A program made the translations under genes and the position numbers. DNA of 64,000 bases from UMGS1491 sp944380925. GTDB lineage: Bacteria; Bacillota; Clostridia; Oscillospirales; Acutalibacteraceae. Every line of letters starts with the position of its first letter. Position 1 is the first letter of the stretch. This document shows, piece by piece, positions 35,437-44,376 of this stretch. The notes below the pieces were generated by a model. It was not told where the DNA came from. It searched no databases and was given only the letters and a program-made list of their open reading frames with translations. Location: the NCBI GenBank assembly GCA_944380925.1, contig CALWJD010000001.1, positions 1-64,000 of the forward strand. Direction: 5' to 3'.

Positions 35437-36354
35437 TTAAAACTCACTGCCAAAAACAAATTTCGCTGCACTATTTCCACAAACTGCTCCATCAGAAACC
35501 GCCGTAGCTATCTGCCTGAGCGGCTTTTTTCTGCAATCGCCCGCAACAAAAACGCCATCCACTTTTGTTTTGCAATCTTCTCCGGAAACAAAATAACCAC
35601 TTTCATCAACGTCTATATCAGTTGCATAAATCTCATTTTCAGGCTTATATCCAATAGCAATAAAAACACCGTCAACCGCTAAACATACATCTTCTTTACC
35701 CAAAACGGAAAGCAATGCAGATTCAACCGATTTTGTACCCTTGATTTCTTTAATATTGCTTTCGAACATGACGCCTATATTTGGAGTTTTATTTACTGCC
35801 TCTACCAAATATTTTTCGCCCCTAAAATAATTTTTTCTTACTATAAGGGTAACTTTTTCGCAAATGTTGGCAAGATAAAGCGCATCTTCCAGCGCCGTGT
35901 TTCCTCCGCCCACAACCGCAACTTTTTTACCTTTAAAAAATGCGCCGTCGCACGTTGCGCAATACGAAACACCTTTGCCGGAAAACTCTTTTTCGCCTTT
36001 GCAGCCGAGTGTTCTCCTTTGAAGTCCGTTTGCTATTATAACCGCTTTGGCTTCTATACTTTTTCCGTCCGATAGATATAATACTTTTTTATCATTTTTA
36101 AGTTCCGCTTTTATAACATCGCCAAAAACAAATTCCACCCCGAAGCGAGTGCATTGTTCATAAAGCGCATTACTAAAATCGACCCCGGAAATTTTAGCAA
36201 TACCGGGATAGTTTTCGATATTATCGATTATGGAGGTTTGACCCCCATATATGTTTTTTTCACAAATAGCAACCTTAAGGCCCGCACGAGCCGCGTAAAT
36301 TCCCGCCGTTATACCCGCAGGGCCTCCACCTATTACAGCAACTTGAGTATTCAT
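35437..36354 (-). CDS. trxB: Thioredoxin reductase
   Basis: This 305-residue flavoprotein has an FAD-binding GGGPAGITAGIYAARAG, the redox pair CATC (SYCATCDGAFF) and an NADPH-binding VVGGGNTALEDALYL. The final FAD motif is GVFVAGDCRKKPLRQIATA. It uses NADPH to reduce thioredoxin. The upstream neighbour is the thioredoxin gene itself, 11 bases away, so the pair forms one operon. The ATG at 36354 is preferred for its AGGA spacing; another ATG lies two codons upstream. Confidence 0.96.
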   Translation of the reverse strand: MNTQVAVIGGGPAGITAGIYAARAGLKVAICEKNIYGGQTSIIDNIENYPGIAKISGVDFSNALYEQCTRFGVEFVFGDVIKAELKNDKKVLYLSDGKSIEAKAVIIANGLQRRTLGCKGEKEFSGKGVSYCATCDGAFFKGKKVAVVGGGNTALEDALYLANICEKVTLIVRKNYFRGEKYLVEAVNKTPNIGVMFESNIKEIKGTKSVESALLSVLGKEDVCLAVDGVFIAIGYKPENEIYATDIDVDESGYFVSGEDCKTKVDGVFVAGDCRKKPLRQIATAVSDGAVCGNSAAKFVFGSEF

Positions 36355-36371
36355 AAACATACATCCTAATT

Positions 36372-36707
36372 CTATTTTGATAAAGAAACATTAGAGTTGG
36401 AGCTAATCATCTCGAGCACCATATCTTTTGGCATAAATCCGGTTTCACGGCACTTTTGCTCTCCACCGACAAAAAGCATCATTGTTGGAACTGACATCAC
36501 ATCATATTCTCTTGCAAGGTCAGCACACTTATCAATATCAATTTTTACAATGTCAAACGATTCACCAAACTCTTTTTCGATATCTTCAAGCACAGGCGCA
36601 AGCATCTTGCAAGGGCCACACCATGAGGCAAAAAAATCAACCAAAATTGGCTTTTCTGCGTTTTCGATCATACTTTTAAACTCTTCGGTTGTTAAAACTT
36701 TTTCCAT
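36372..36707 (-). CDS. trxA: Thioredoxin
   Basis: This 111-residue protein has the active site WCGPCKM in FFASWCGPCKMLAPVLEDIE and the cis-proline region SVPTMMLFVGGE. AGAGGAGAGG lies 6 bases before the ATG. It reduces protein disulfides and receives electrons from TrxB, which is encoded next. Confidence 0.96.
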   Translation of the reverse strand: MEKVLTTEEFKSMIENAEKPILVDFFASWCGPCKMLAPVLEDIEKEFGESFDIVKIDIDKCADLAREYDVMSVPTMMLFVGGEQKCRETGFMPKDMVLEMISSNSNVSLSK

Positions 36708-36755
36708 AATTAACCTCTCCTCTAATTTTATTAATAAATATTATGCTACGAAATG

Positions 36756-38045
36756 TCACACCAATTCACCGATGCAAAAGTTATCCTCTGCTTTGATCAA
36801 TTTTGTGTTTATAATTTTGCCTCGTATGTCGCAGTCGCATTTCGTTTTCACGGGAATGTAATTTGATGTATAACCCTCAAAATAGCCTTTGCTATCTTTT
36901 GTTTCGTAAAGAACTTCCAGGGTTTTCCCAAAAAAGTTTTCAAAAACCAGTTTAGCACTTTTTTCGGATATTTCAATAACTTTACGAACTCTTAGAGATT
37001 TGGTGCTTTTATCTATTTGATTTTCCATATTTGCAGCCAAAGTTCCGGGGCGTATAGAATAAGGAAAAGCGTGAACTTTTAAAAATCCTACCTCTTTTAT
37101 TAAATCTAAAGTATCTTGAAAATCGGCCTGCGTTTCTCCGGGAAATCCAACCATTATATCGGTTGTAAAAGTCACATTTGGAAACACTTTTCTTAACTTT
37201 TCCGTAACTGATATAAATTCCGCTTGCGTGTATCTTCTTCTCATGCTCTCAAGCACCTTATCCGAGCCGCTTTGCAATGCCAAATGAAATTGCGAACATA
37301 GTTTTGGAACTTTTGATAATTTATCTATAAGCTCATCTGTCATTAAATCAGGTTCCAAAGAACTTAGCCGAACCCTTTTTATTTTTTTGCATTCGGCAAC
37401 TGCTTTTACTGCATCCGCCAAATCGCAATTTAAATCCATTCCATAGGAAGAAAGATTAATCCCTACCAAAACTATTTCTTTATATCCGTTTTCCGCTAAA
37501 TTATAAGCATCTTTTTTAATATCTTCAAGCGGTTTTGAACGAACTTTTCCCCTTGCATAAGGAATAATACAATAACTGCAAAATCTATTGCAACCATCTT
37601 CAATTTTTAAAAATGCTCGTGAACGATTGGGATTATAGTTAACCTCTGTTTTTTCAAATTCAGCTATATTTTTAATTGGCAGAACATCAAATACTTTTTT
37701 GTGATTTGCAATGTAATTTTTTATAATATCAACTATCAAGGCTTTATTTGAGTTTCCGACAATTATATCAACATTTTCAAGATTTTTTGCAAGCTCTGGC
37801 TCCGCTTGAGGCATACAGCCCGCCAAAACAATAATGGCATGCGGATTTTTTCTTTTTACTTTATGAATCATTTGCCTCATTTTTCTGTCGCTTTCAGCCG
37901 TTACGGTACACGAATTAATTATAACTATATCGGCCACCTCAAAAGAACTTACAAACTCAAATTCGTTCCTTACCATGTTTTCAAGAATATTTTCCGATTC
38001 GCATTGATTTACTTTGCAACCGAACGTAATAATATTAAAAGTCAT
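36756..38045 (-). CDS. mtaB: tRNA t6A37 methylthiotransferase MtaB
   Basis: This 429-residue radical-SAM enzyme has an N-terminal UPF0004 domain with cysteines in ITFGCKVNQ, INSCTVT and LAGCMPQ. The radical-SAM cluster is CNRFCSYC, and a C-terminal TRAM-like domain follows. FGCKVNQCE at the start is typical of the MtaB branch, which converts t6A37 to ms2t6A37 in tRNA-Lys. The ATG at 38045 has AGGTG upstream; the frame is open 3 codons further. It lies 50 bases before the thioredoxin gene and may share a transcript. Confidence 0.93.
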   Translation of the reverse strand: MTFNIITFGCKVNQCESENILENMVRNEFEFVSSFEVADIVIINSCTVTAESDRKMRQMIHKVKRKNPHAIIVLAGCMPQAEPELAKNLENVDIIVGNSNKALIVDIIKNYIANHKKVFDVLPIKNIAEFEKTEVNYNPNRSRAFLKIEDGCNRFCSYCIIPYARGKVRSKPLEDIKKDAYNLAENGYKEIVLVGINLSSYGMDLNCDLADAVKAVAECKKIKRVRLSSLEPDLMTDELIDKLSKVPKLCSQFHLALQSGSDKVLESMRRRYTQAEFISVTEKLRKVFPNVTFTTDIMVGFPGETQADFQDTLDLIKEVGFLKVHAFPYSIRPGTLAANMENQIDKSTKSLRVRKVIEISEKSAKLVFENFFGKTLEVLYETKDSKGYFEGYTSNYIPVKTKCDCDIRGKIINTKLIKAEDNFCIGELV

Positions 38046-38109
38046 AATAAACACCTAATTTTAAGTAAAATAAAAGCTCCCAACAAGCAAGGAGCTAAAT
38101 TAAAATATA

Positions 38110-38185
38110 TGGTGGACGTTAACGGACTCGAACCGCTGACCCTTCGCACGTCAAGCGAATGCTCTACCAGCTGAGCTAAACGTCC
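38110..38185 (-). tRNA. tRNA-Val (anticodon GAC)
   Basis: The 76-base gene has acceptor GGACGTT/AACGTCC and D-arm GCTCAGCTGGTAGAGC. The anticodon stem TTCGC/GCGAA encloses TTGACGT (GAC). GGTTCGAGTCC forms the T-loop, and CCA is encoded. Confidence 0.95.
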
Positions 38186-38225
38186 TTACAAATGTATGTT
38201 ATCATATGACACCAAAAAAATCAAC

Positions 38226-38255
38226 CCCGATTGTAGAAATAACAATCGGGAGTTT
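38226..38255. terminator. Hairpin terminator
   Basis: CCCGATTGT-agaaata-ACAATCGGG is a perfect 9-bp stem with AGTTTTT on the plus side and GTTGATTTTTTT on the minus side. It ends the secreted-protein operon 38331-40261 before tRNA-Val. Confidence 0.75.
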
Positions 38256-38330
38256 TTAAAAATTTTGATCTAAAAGATACACAAATTTTAATTTATTGAT
38301 TTTCAAAATAATCGCACAAATAATCATCAA

Positions 38331-38870
38331 CTAATCATAATCTATATTTCCTAAGTAATCACAAGTTATCTCATGAATAATATCATCATAAACTTTTCCG
38401 TTATACTTAAACTTTAGGCTCACAATAGCGCTACCTTTCTGCACCGTCAAATTTGCAGGAACTGAATATATGCTAAGCTCACACCCTTCAACATTTAGCA
38501 CATTACCTTTGGTTGCACTCAAGCAAACTGCCTCCTTGGTGCTTGAGTTATACCTAAAGTTTGCCTCTGCGCTTGCTATTGCAAGAACTTTATTTGATGA
38601 CTCCTCGATATGCGAAACGTTTGTCTGCAAAGTTATATATTTTTCATTAGAGTTGCTAAGTTCCTTTGAATAAATAAATTTATAAGTTGAAACAACTTCT
38701 TTTTTTATTATTCCATCTCCAAGAGTATAATGCTTTACATAATCCGAAACCATATCTACTTTTCCAAAACAATCTTCATCCACACTCAAAGCTTTTGTAT
38801 TTATATTAAACGCATTTGCAATCAACAATAAAAGCACAAAAACAAATGCCACTATATTCTTTTTTTTCAT
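38331..38870 (-). CDS. Secreted protein, paralogue of upstream gene
   Basis: This 179-residue protein has a signal peptide (IVAFVFVLLLLIANAFNI). A beta-rich domain follows with three cysteines (DEDCFGKV, EAVCLSAT, VEGCELSI) and a C-terminal HEITCDYLGNIDYD. The 204-residue neighbour upstream ends YDITCSIDGQIGVNTE and shares the same strand order, so the two are likely paralogues. AAGAAGG precedes the ATG at 38870. The function is unknown; its operon includes a phospholipase C, which suggests an exported accessory or binding role. Confidence 0.65.
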   Translation of the reverse strand: MKKKNIVAFVFVLLLLIANAFNINTKALSVDEDCFGKVDMVSDYVKHYTLGDGIIKKEVVSTYKFIYSKELSNSNEKYITLQTNVSHIEESSNKVLAIASAEANFRYNSSTKEAVCLSATKGNVLNVEGCELSIYSVPANLTVQKGSAIVSLKFKYNGKVYDDIIHEITCDYLGNIDYD

Positions 38871-38898
38871 AACCACGCCTTCTTTCTATAATTTATAA

Positions 38899-39486
38899 CT
38901 AATGTAATTCAGTATTTACTCCGATTTGTCCATCAATTGAACACGTAATATCATAGTGAGAACTTAAAACATACTCTTTAATACGCAATTTATTTTCTTT
39001 ATATAAAGCACACCTGGTTGAAACCAAACAATTTTTTTCTTGCGGAAAGATTTCCTTAACATCCATAACGCTCCAAATATCTCCCGTTTCTCTTTCCTCT
39101 ATATCGCAATCAGGATTGGCGATCTTAACAAATGTTTTTTTGTCATATGTAAATTTTATTTTCGACGTATGCGAAGCAACTTCTTTGGTCATTTTTTTGC
39201 TACGCTTTTTAAACTCTTTCACTATCTCAACTGTTCTTGAAAACAATGTCTGCCCATCTTCACCTACAAACTCCTCTTCCGAAAAAATTTTTACTCTTTC
39301 TCCACACAAAATATCTCCCGATATTCGGCCTTTACGAAATTCCCTGACCGTTTCCGAACTTTCGGATATAATTTTGGAATTATTTTCAAAATCAGCATAA
39401 GTGCTGGTCAATCCGCCAAAGCAAGATCCAAAAATAAGGAATAAACCAAAAAACACTCTATGTAACACCCTATTAGTATAATTCAC
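38899..39486 (-). CDS. Secreted protein, paralogue of downstream gene
   Basis: This is a 195-residue protein if started at the GTG at 39486, 11 bases after AAAGGA; the frame is open 9 codons further. It has a signal peptide (VFFGLFLIFGSCFGGLTS, then TYADFE). A charged helical stretch (VEIVKEFKKRSKKMTKEV) and a Cys-containing beta region ending HYDITCSIDGQI follow. The end matches its downstream neighbour, indicating duplication. No family is known to me. Confidence 0.62.
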   Translation of the reverse strand: MNYTNRVLHRVFFGLFLIFGSCFGGLTSTYADFENNSKIISESSETVREFRKGRISGDILCGERVKIFSEEEFVGEDGQTLFSRTVEIVKEFKKRSKKMTKEVASHTSKIKFTYDKKTFVKIANPDCDIEERETGDIWSVMDVKEIFPQEKNCLVSTRCALYKENKLRIKEYVLSSHYDITCSIDGQIGVNTELH

Positions 39487-39529
39487 AACAACATCATTCC
39501 TTTCTGATAACAAAAAAACTGTTATTTAC

Positions 39530-40261
39530 TCAAAAACTGCTTACTTGACTAAAAAATTTATATAGCAATCCCGTAACCTTATACTGCGCATTTAAAACCG
39601 CATTTTTGGCAAGTTCTTCATCACTTTTTTTACTCATATCGTTATCAAGTCTATAGTAACCACCCGAAGCTAAAATAGCGCTCGATTTTGCAATGGTGGA
39701 AACGGAATTTGCCTCAAAATACTTAAGTGATTCGTTATTTATTTCCGCTTTGCAATTACTGTTTACACTATCACAAACTTTTTCAAATTTTACATGCAAA
39801 GGAAGTTTAAACACCGCATCGGTTGGCAAATTATATCCCACGTGCACAGGCGTATTCATATCCTCCATAAAGTGAATTGCGCGCCCGAGCTCCTGAAACG
39901 CCATAGATTTATTATTTTTTTTGTAGTAATCCAGCGCATTATTATAATGCGTTGTGCATTTTAAGAGCGCTGAATTCTTTTCTCCCATAAAATTTGTTTC
40001 TGTTGAGGGGTTATAAAAGTGGAGCTTGTATGCACCCTCTATTTCATCTTCATCAGGCTTTAAACTATAATCGCCAATGATATTAAAATACTTTTTATCA
40101 TCCGAACTTATATTATTTTTGTGCTCACTTATTTCTGAAACAAGCGCAAGCCCTCGCTCGGTAACATATCTGTGAGTATCGCCATTAAAAGCTTTCGCCC
40201 AGGGAAAGGTAAATGCAAGACTGACAATAACTCCCAACAATGCTATAAATTTTTTTCTCAT
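39530..40261 (-). CDS. Zinc-dependent phospholipase C-like secreted enzyme
   Basis: This 243-residue protein has a signal peptide to about residue 24 (WAKA). The zinc PLC / alpha-toxin N-domain pattern follows: FNGDTHRYVTERGLALVSE, CTTHYNNALDYYKK, ELGRAIHFMEDMNTPVHVGY and, later, HVKFEK. The H/D/E zinc ligands are mostly in place. In C. perfringens alpha-toxin and B. cereus PLC the mature enzyme begins with Trp1, whose amine binds zinc; here predicted cleavage leaves Phe. The C-terminal PLAT domain of alpha-toxin is absent, as in the Bacillus form. It may act on phospholipids of host or competitors. It is the first gene of a three-gene secreted operon. Confidence 0.85.
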   Translation of the reverse strand: MRKKFIALLGVIVSLAFTFPWAKAFNGDTHRYVTERGLALVSEISEHKNNISSDDKKYFNIIGDYSLKPDEDEIEGAYKLHFYNPSTETNFMGEKNSALLKCTTHYNNALDYYKKNNKSMAFQELGRAIHFMEDMNTPVHVGYNLPTDAVFKLPLHVKFEKVCDSVNSNCKAEINNESLKYFEANSVSTIAKSSAILASGGYYRLDNDMSKKSDEELAKNAVLNAQYKVTGLLYKFFSQVSSF

Positions 40262-40531
40262 TTTTCACCATTCCTTCCTTTTTATAAGTTTTATTAAAAA
40301 TTATAAATAAATAATAAGTAAATTATTATTTATGCCATTATAGCACAAAAAATTACTATGTAAATGCTTTTGTGAAAAATTGATAGTTTTGTTGTATAAA
40401 TTATACGTTTTTTATAAATAAATTGGTTATTTATGCCTAAAAACAAAAATTTGGCTATTATCATTGATAAAAACTTTTCAAACATTTATCATTAATTTAA
40501 AGAATAAAAATTAATCTAAAGAGGTAAAAAT
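40262..40531. other. Divergent intergenic region
   Basis: This AT-rich gap of 270 bases separates the divergent PLC and ychF genes and must hold both promoters. TTATTTATGCC occurs twice (about 40327 and 40425) and could be a binding site. No gene is visible, and no consensus -35/-10 pair is clear. Confidence 0.5.
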
Positions 40532-41626
40532 ATGAAAATAGGAATAGTTGGTCTCCCAAATGTTGGAAAAAGCACATTGTTTAATGCTATTACCAATGCC
40601 GGCGCAATGTCAGCAAACTATCCGTTTTGCACGGTAGAGCCAAACGTTGGAATTGTATCAGTCCCTGATGCACGCTTGCAAAAGCTTGCGGAGCTTTATG
40701 ACCCGGAAAAGGTAACGCCTGCAACTATAGAGTTTGTAGATATTGCGGGGCTTGTAAAAGGAGCCTCCAAAGGTGAAGGCCTCGGAAATAAGTTTTTGGC
40801 AAACATCAGAGAAGTAGATGCTATAGTGCATGTTGTAAGGTGTTTTGAAAACGATAATATAATTCACGTAAACGGAGAAGTAAACCCAGCCAAAGATATA
40901 GAAATAATAAACTTGGAACTTATTTTTGCAGATATTGAAACAATCGAAAAAAGAATTCAAAAAACGGAAAAATTAATAAAGGCTGATAAGAAATATATAG
41001 AGGAATTAGAAATTTGCAAAAAAGTTTTAAGCACATTACAAAACGAAAAAATGGCCAAATCGGCAGATTATACCGAAGAAGAAAAAGAATATATCGGCTC
41101 CCTTGGCTTGCTTACAACAAAGCCGGTAATATATGCGGCAAACGTTTCGGAAAACGATTTTTCAAATGGTATTGAAAAAAATAAAAAATATGAAGAAGTT
41201 AAAAAAATAGCCAATTCTGAAAATTCAAAAGTATTACCTATATGTGCAGAGCTGGAAGCTCAAATTTCAGAAATGGATCAAAACGAAAAATTGGAATTTT
41301 TAAAAGACATTGGCCTTAAACAATCCGGGCTCGATAGGCTAATCTCGGCTTGCTACGACCTATTGGGGTTAATCTCTTATTTAACCGCCGGCAAGCCCGA
41401 AGTTAGAGCTTGGACAATAAAAAAAGGCACCAAAGCGCCTCAAGCAGCGGGGAAAATCCACAGCGATTTTGAAAGAGGTTTTATAAGAGCCGAAGTAATA
41501 CCATATGAAAAATTAATCGAATGTGGTTCTCTAAACGCAGCTAAAGAAAAAGGGCTGGTAAAATCCGAAGGAAAAGATTACGTTATGCAAGATGGGGACG
41601 TAGTACTATTTAGATTCAATGTTTAA
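40532..41626 (+). CDS. ychF: Ribosome-binding ATPase/GTPase YchF
   Basis: This 364-residue protein has G1 GLPNVGKST, G3 DIAGLVKGAS and an NxxE-type G4 (NVSEND) that favours ATP. A coiled-coil insert and the C-terminal TGS domain (TIKKGTKAPQAAGKIHSDFE) follow. It binds the ribosome and is linked to stress responses and translation fidelity. AGAGGT lies before the ATG. It is a core gene and a single-copy marker useful for placing the organism. Confidence 0.97.
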   Translation: MKIGIVGLPNVGKSTLFNAITNAGAMSANYPFCTVEPNVGIVSVPDARLQKLAELYDPEKVTPATIEFVDIAGLVKGASKGEGLGNKFLANIREVDAIVHVVRCFENDNIIHVNGEVNPAKDIEIINLELIFADIETIEKRIQKTEKLIKADKKYIEELEICKKVLSTLQNEKMAKSADYTEEEKEYIGSLGLLTTKPVIYAANVSENDFSNGIEKNKKYEEVKKIANSENSKVLPICAELEAQISEMDQNEKLEFLKDIGLKQSGLDRLISACYDLLGLISYLTAGKPEVRAWTIKKGTKAPQAAGKIHSDFERGFIRAEVIPYEKLIECGSLNAAKEKGLVKSEGKDYVMQDGDVVLFRFNV

Positions 41627-41738
41627 AAAAATAAATCTTTTCAAAACCATATGGAAAAAGTTTTAGTAGACAAATAGTTTAAAAGTATGATTAAAAACAC
41701 AAAAAATTCAATCTTAAATGTAAAGGTAAAAAATAATT

Positions 41739-42314
41739 ATGATGTATGACTCTTGGGAAACTTTGAAAAATGAATGCACACAATGCACTAAATGCAAACT
41801 GTGCGAAACCCGCACGAATGTTGTGTTTGGATATGGCAATCCAAAAGCAGAGGTAATGTTTGTGGGAGAGGGCCCTGGCGAACAAGAAGATTTGCAAGGA
41901 AAACCGTTCGTAGGGCGGTCAGGAAAACTACTCGATGCCATGCTAAACGATGTTGGGCTCAGCCGAGAAAAAAATATATACATAGGAAACATAGTTAAAT
42001 GTAGGCCCCCTAAAAACAGAGACCCTTTACCGGAGGAGCAAGAATGCTGCATAAATTGGCTTCGTAACCAGGTTCTAATTTTAAAACCTAAAATTATAGT
42101 TGCAGTGGGAAGAATTGCAGCCATGAAGATAATAGACCCAAATATTAAAATAACAAAAGATCATGGCAAATTTTATAAAAAGAAAAAAACATTGATGATG
42201 CCAACCATTCACCCTGCCGCAATACTCAGAAATCCAAACCAAAAGCCACTTGTGGAAGAAGATTTCCAAAATTTAAAAAACAAAATTTTAGAAATCTGCA
42301 ACCATACATATTAA
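41739..42314 (+). CDS. Family 4 uracil-DNA glycosylase
   Basis: This 191-residue enzyme has iron-sulfur cysteines in CTQCTKCKLC and again at ECC near residue 104. The active-site loop GEGPGEQEDLQGKPFVG and the H-x-A motif TIHPAAILRN follow. It removes uracil from deaminated DNA and tolerates heat and dU:dG pairs. AAAGGT precedes the ATG; a second ATG follows directly. It lies 112 bases after ychF. Confidence 0.95.
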   Translation: MMYDSWETLKNECTQCTKCKLCETRTNVVFGYGNPKAEVMFVGEGPGEQEDLQGKPFVGRSGKLLDAMLNDVGLSREKNIYIGNIVKCRPPKNRDPLPEEQECCINWLRNQVLILKPKIIVAVGRIAAMKIIDPNIKITKDHGKFYKKKKTLMMPTIHPAAILRNPNQKPLVEEDFQNLKNKILEICNHTY

Positions 42315-42333
42315 TTTAAAAACAGCTTGATAT

Positions 42334-42381
42334 AAATAAAAAATTGCTGATATGAATTTTAAAACATTCATATCGGCAATT
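42334..42381 (-). terminator. Strong hairpin terminator
   Basis: A 16-bp stem (AATTGCTGATATGAAT with ATTCATATCGGCAATT) with one wobble is followed on the minus strand by TTTTTTATTT. It ends the long leftward nucleoside-salvage/ligA unit and may serve the UDG gene from the other side. Confidence 0.75.
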
Positions 42382-42396
42382 ATCTTTATATAAGAA

Positions 42397-44376
42397 TTAT
42401 TTTATCATTTCCGCAAACTCATCTTCCGAAATTACCTTTACGCCCAATTTATTTGCTTTATCTATTTTGCTTCCGGGATCCGCCCCGACCAATACAAAAT
42501 TTGTATTTTTAGAAACGCTGGATGTAACTTTTCCGCCCATACTTTCGATAATTTCGGAGGCTTCACTCCTTGTATAATTTTCCAAAGTTCCTGTTAATAC
42601 AAAAGTTTTGCCGCTCAATTTCCGGCTTTTAATTTTACTTTCAAAAGCCATTTTAACGCCGTGTTTTTTTAAATGACCAATAAGTTCCATATTTTGCGGG
42701 GTATTAAAATACATAAAAACACTTTCGGCAATTATTTCGCCCAGACCATCAATGGAATTTATTTCGTCCTTGGCCGCCTTTACCAGATTATCTATTTTTT
42801 CAAATCTAGCTGCAATGAGCTTTGCCGCTTTCTGACCCACATGCCGTATACCAAGACCAAACAGCAACCTATCAAACCCGGCAGCTTTTGACTTCTCTAT
42901 CGCCTTTAAAATATTTTCGGAAGATTTTTCTCCCATTCTTTCCATATTCATAAGCTGTTCTTTTTGTAAGTCATAAATATCAGCGGGAGAGTTTATAAAA
43001 TTATTTTCAACCAATTTATATATTAAAGTCTTACCCAAACCCTCTATATCCATAGCACCTTTAGAAACAAAATGAATCAAATTTCTTATAAGCTGAGCAG
43101 GGCAGTCGGTATTTAAACATCTAAGAGCAACTTCATCATCAACACGAACAACCTCAGAGCCACACGAGGGGCAAAACTTTGGAAATTTAAATTCTTCAGC
43201 ATTTTCTACATGAGATTCCACTTTTACAACTTCGGGTATAATCTCCCCGGCTTTACGTATAATCACATCATCGCCAATTCTTATATCCTTCTCTTTAATA
43301 AAATCAGAATTATGAAGAACAACCCTTGAAACCGTACTGCCGGAAATAAAAACAGGCTCTAAAATTCCGGTAGGAGTAAGAACCCCTGTTCTTCCAACAT
43401 TTATTTCTATATCAAGAAGCTTTGTAGTCCTCTCCTCGGGCGGATATTTAAATGCCTCTGCCCAGCGAGGAAACTTTGAAGTGCTACCCAAAATTTTCCG
43501 ATCTTCCAGCGAATCAAGCTTAATTACGGCCCCATCGGTTTGATAAGGCAAATCAAGTTTAATATTGCCTATTCTGCTTATCTCTGAAACCACATCTTCT
43601 ATGTTTTCAAATTTACTGTAAAACGGCAAGACGGGCAAACCTATATCTTTTAGAAAATCCAGTGTTTCCTTGTGCGAAGTAAAAGTCTTACCTTCTATTT
43701 TTTGAATATTAAATATAAATATTTCCAAATTCCTTTTTGCGGTTATCAAAGAATCTTTTTGCCTAAGCGAACCCGCCGCAGCATTTCTCGGATTTTTAAA
43801 AGTTTTAACTCCTTCGAGTTCTTGCTCTTTGGTAAGCTTTAAAAAATTTTCTTTGGACATATAAACTTCGCCGCGTACTTCCAAATAAGGTATGTTTTCA
43901 TTTAGAGCCTTTGGTAAAGATTTAATTGTTAAAATATTTTCCGTTACGTCTTCGCCTATACTTCCGTCGCCTCTGGTTGAAGCGCGATAAAGTTTACCGT
44001 TTACATACTCAATAGAAACCGATAAGCCATCTATTTTCGGCTCAACAACATAGGAAGGTTTTTTTACAGTATTTCGCACTCTTTTATCAAAAGATATTAT
44101 TTCATCAATCGAAAAAGAATCATGAAGGCTCTCCATTTTTACTTCATGCACAACAGGAGAAAATTTTAAAGAAGCCTTTCCACCAACATTTTGCGTAGGC
44201 GAAATATCACTTAACAGATTAGGAAATTCTTTTTCTAGCTCCTCCAAATTTTTGACGAGCATATCATATTCGTAATCATCTATTTCGGGAGCATCTTCTT
44301 CATAATATTTTTTATTATGATATTCTATTTCTTTTCTATACTTTTCAGCAAGCGTTTTAGCTTCGCTCAGCGTCAT
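42397..44376 (-). CDS. ligA: NAD-dependent DNA ligase
   Basis: This 659-residue enzyme has the adenylation Lys in EPKIDGLSV, an OB domain, and a four-Cys zinc finger (CPSCG, then CLNTDC). Helix-hairpin-helix repeats (GIRHVGQKAAKLIA, INSIDGLGEIIA) and a C-terminal BRCT (SGKTFVLTGTLENYTRSEA) complete it. It seals nicks in replication and repair. The ATG overlaps the stop of pdp by 4 bases, so it is translationally coupled to a salvage gene, an uncommon partner for ligA. Confidence 0.97.
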   Translation of the reverse strand: MTLSEAKTLAEKYRKEIEYHNKKYYEEDAPEIDDYEYDMLVKNLEELEKEFPNLLSDISPTQNVGGKASLKFSPVVHEVKMESLHDSFSIDEIISFDKRVRNTVKKPSYVVEPKIDGLSVSIEYVNGKLYRASTRGDGSIGEDVTENILTIKSLPKALNENIPYLEVRGEVYMSKENFLKLTKEQELEGVKTFKNPRNAAAGSLRQKDSLITAKRNLEIFIFNIQKIEGKTFTSHKETLDFLKDIGLPVLPFYSKFENIEDVVSEISRIGNIKLDLPYQTDGAVIKLDSLEDRKILGSTSKFPRWAEAFKYPPEERTTKLLDIEINVGRTGVLTPTGILEPVFISGSTVSRVVLHNSDFIKEKDIRIGDDVIIRKAGEIIPEVVKVESHVENAEEFKFPKFCPSCGSEVVRVDDEVALRCLNTDCPAQLIRNLIHFVSKGAMDIEGLGKTLIYKLVENNFINSPADIYDLQKEQLMNMERMGEKSSENILKAIEKSKAAGFDRLLFGLGIRHVGQKAAKLIAARFEKIDNLVKAAKDEINSIDGLGEIIAESVFMYFNTPQNMELIGHLKKHGVKMAFESKIKSRKLSGKTFVLTGTLENYTRSEASEIIESMGGKVTSSVSKNTNFVLVGADPGSKIDKANKLGVKVISEDEFAEMIK

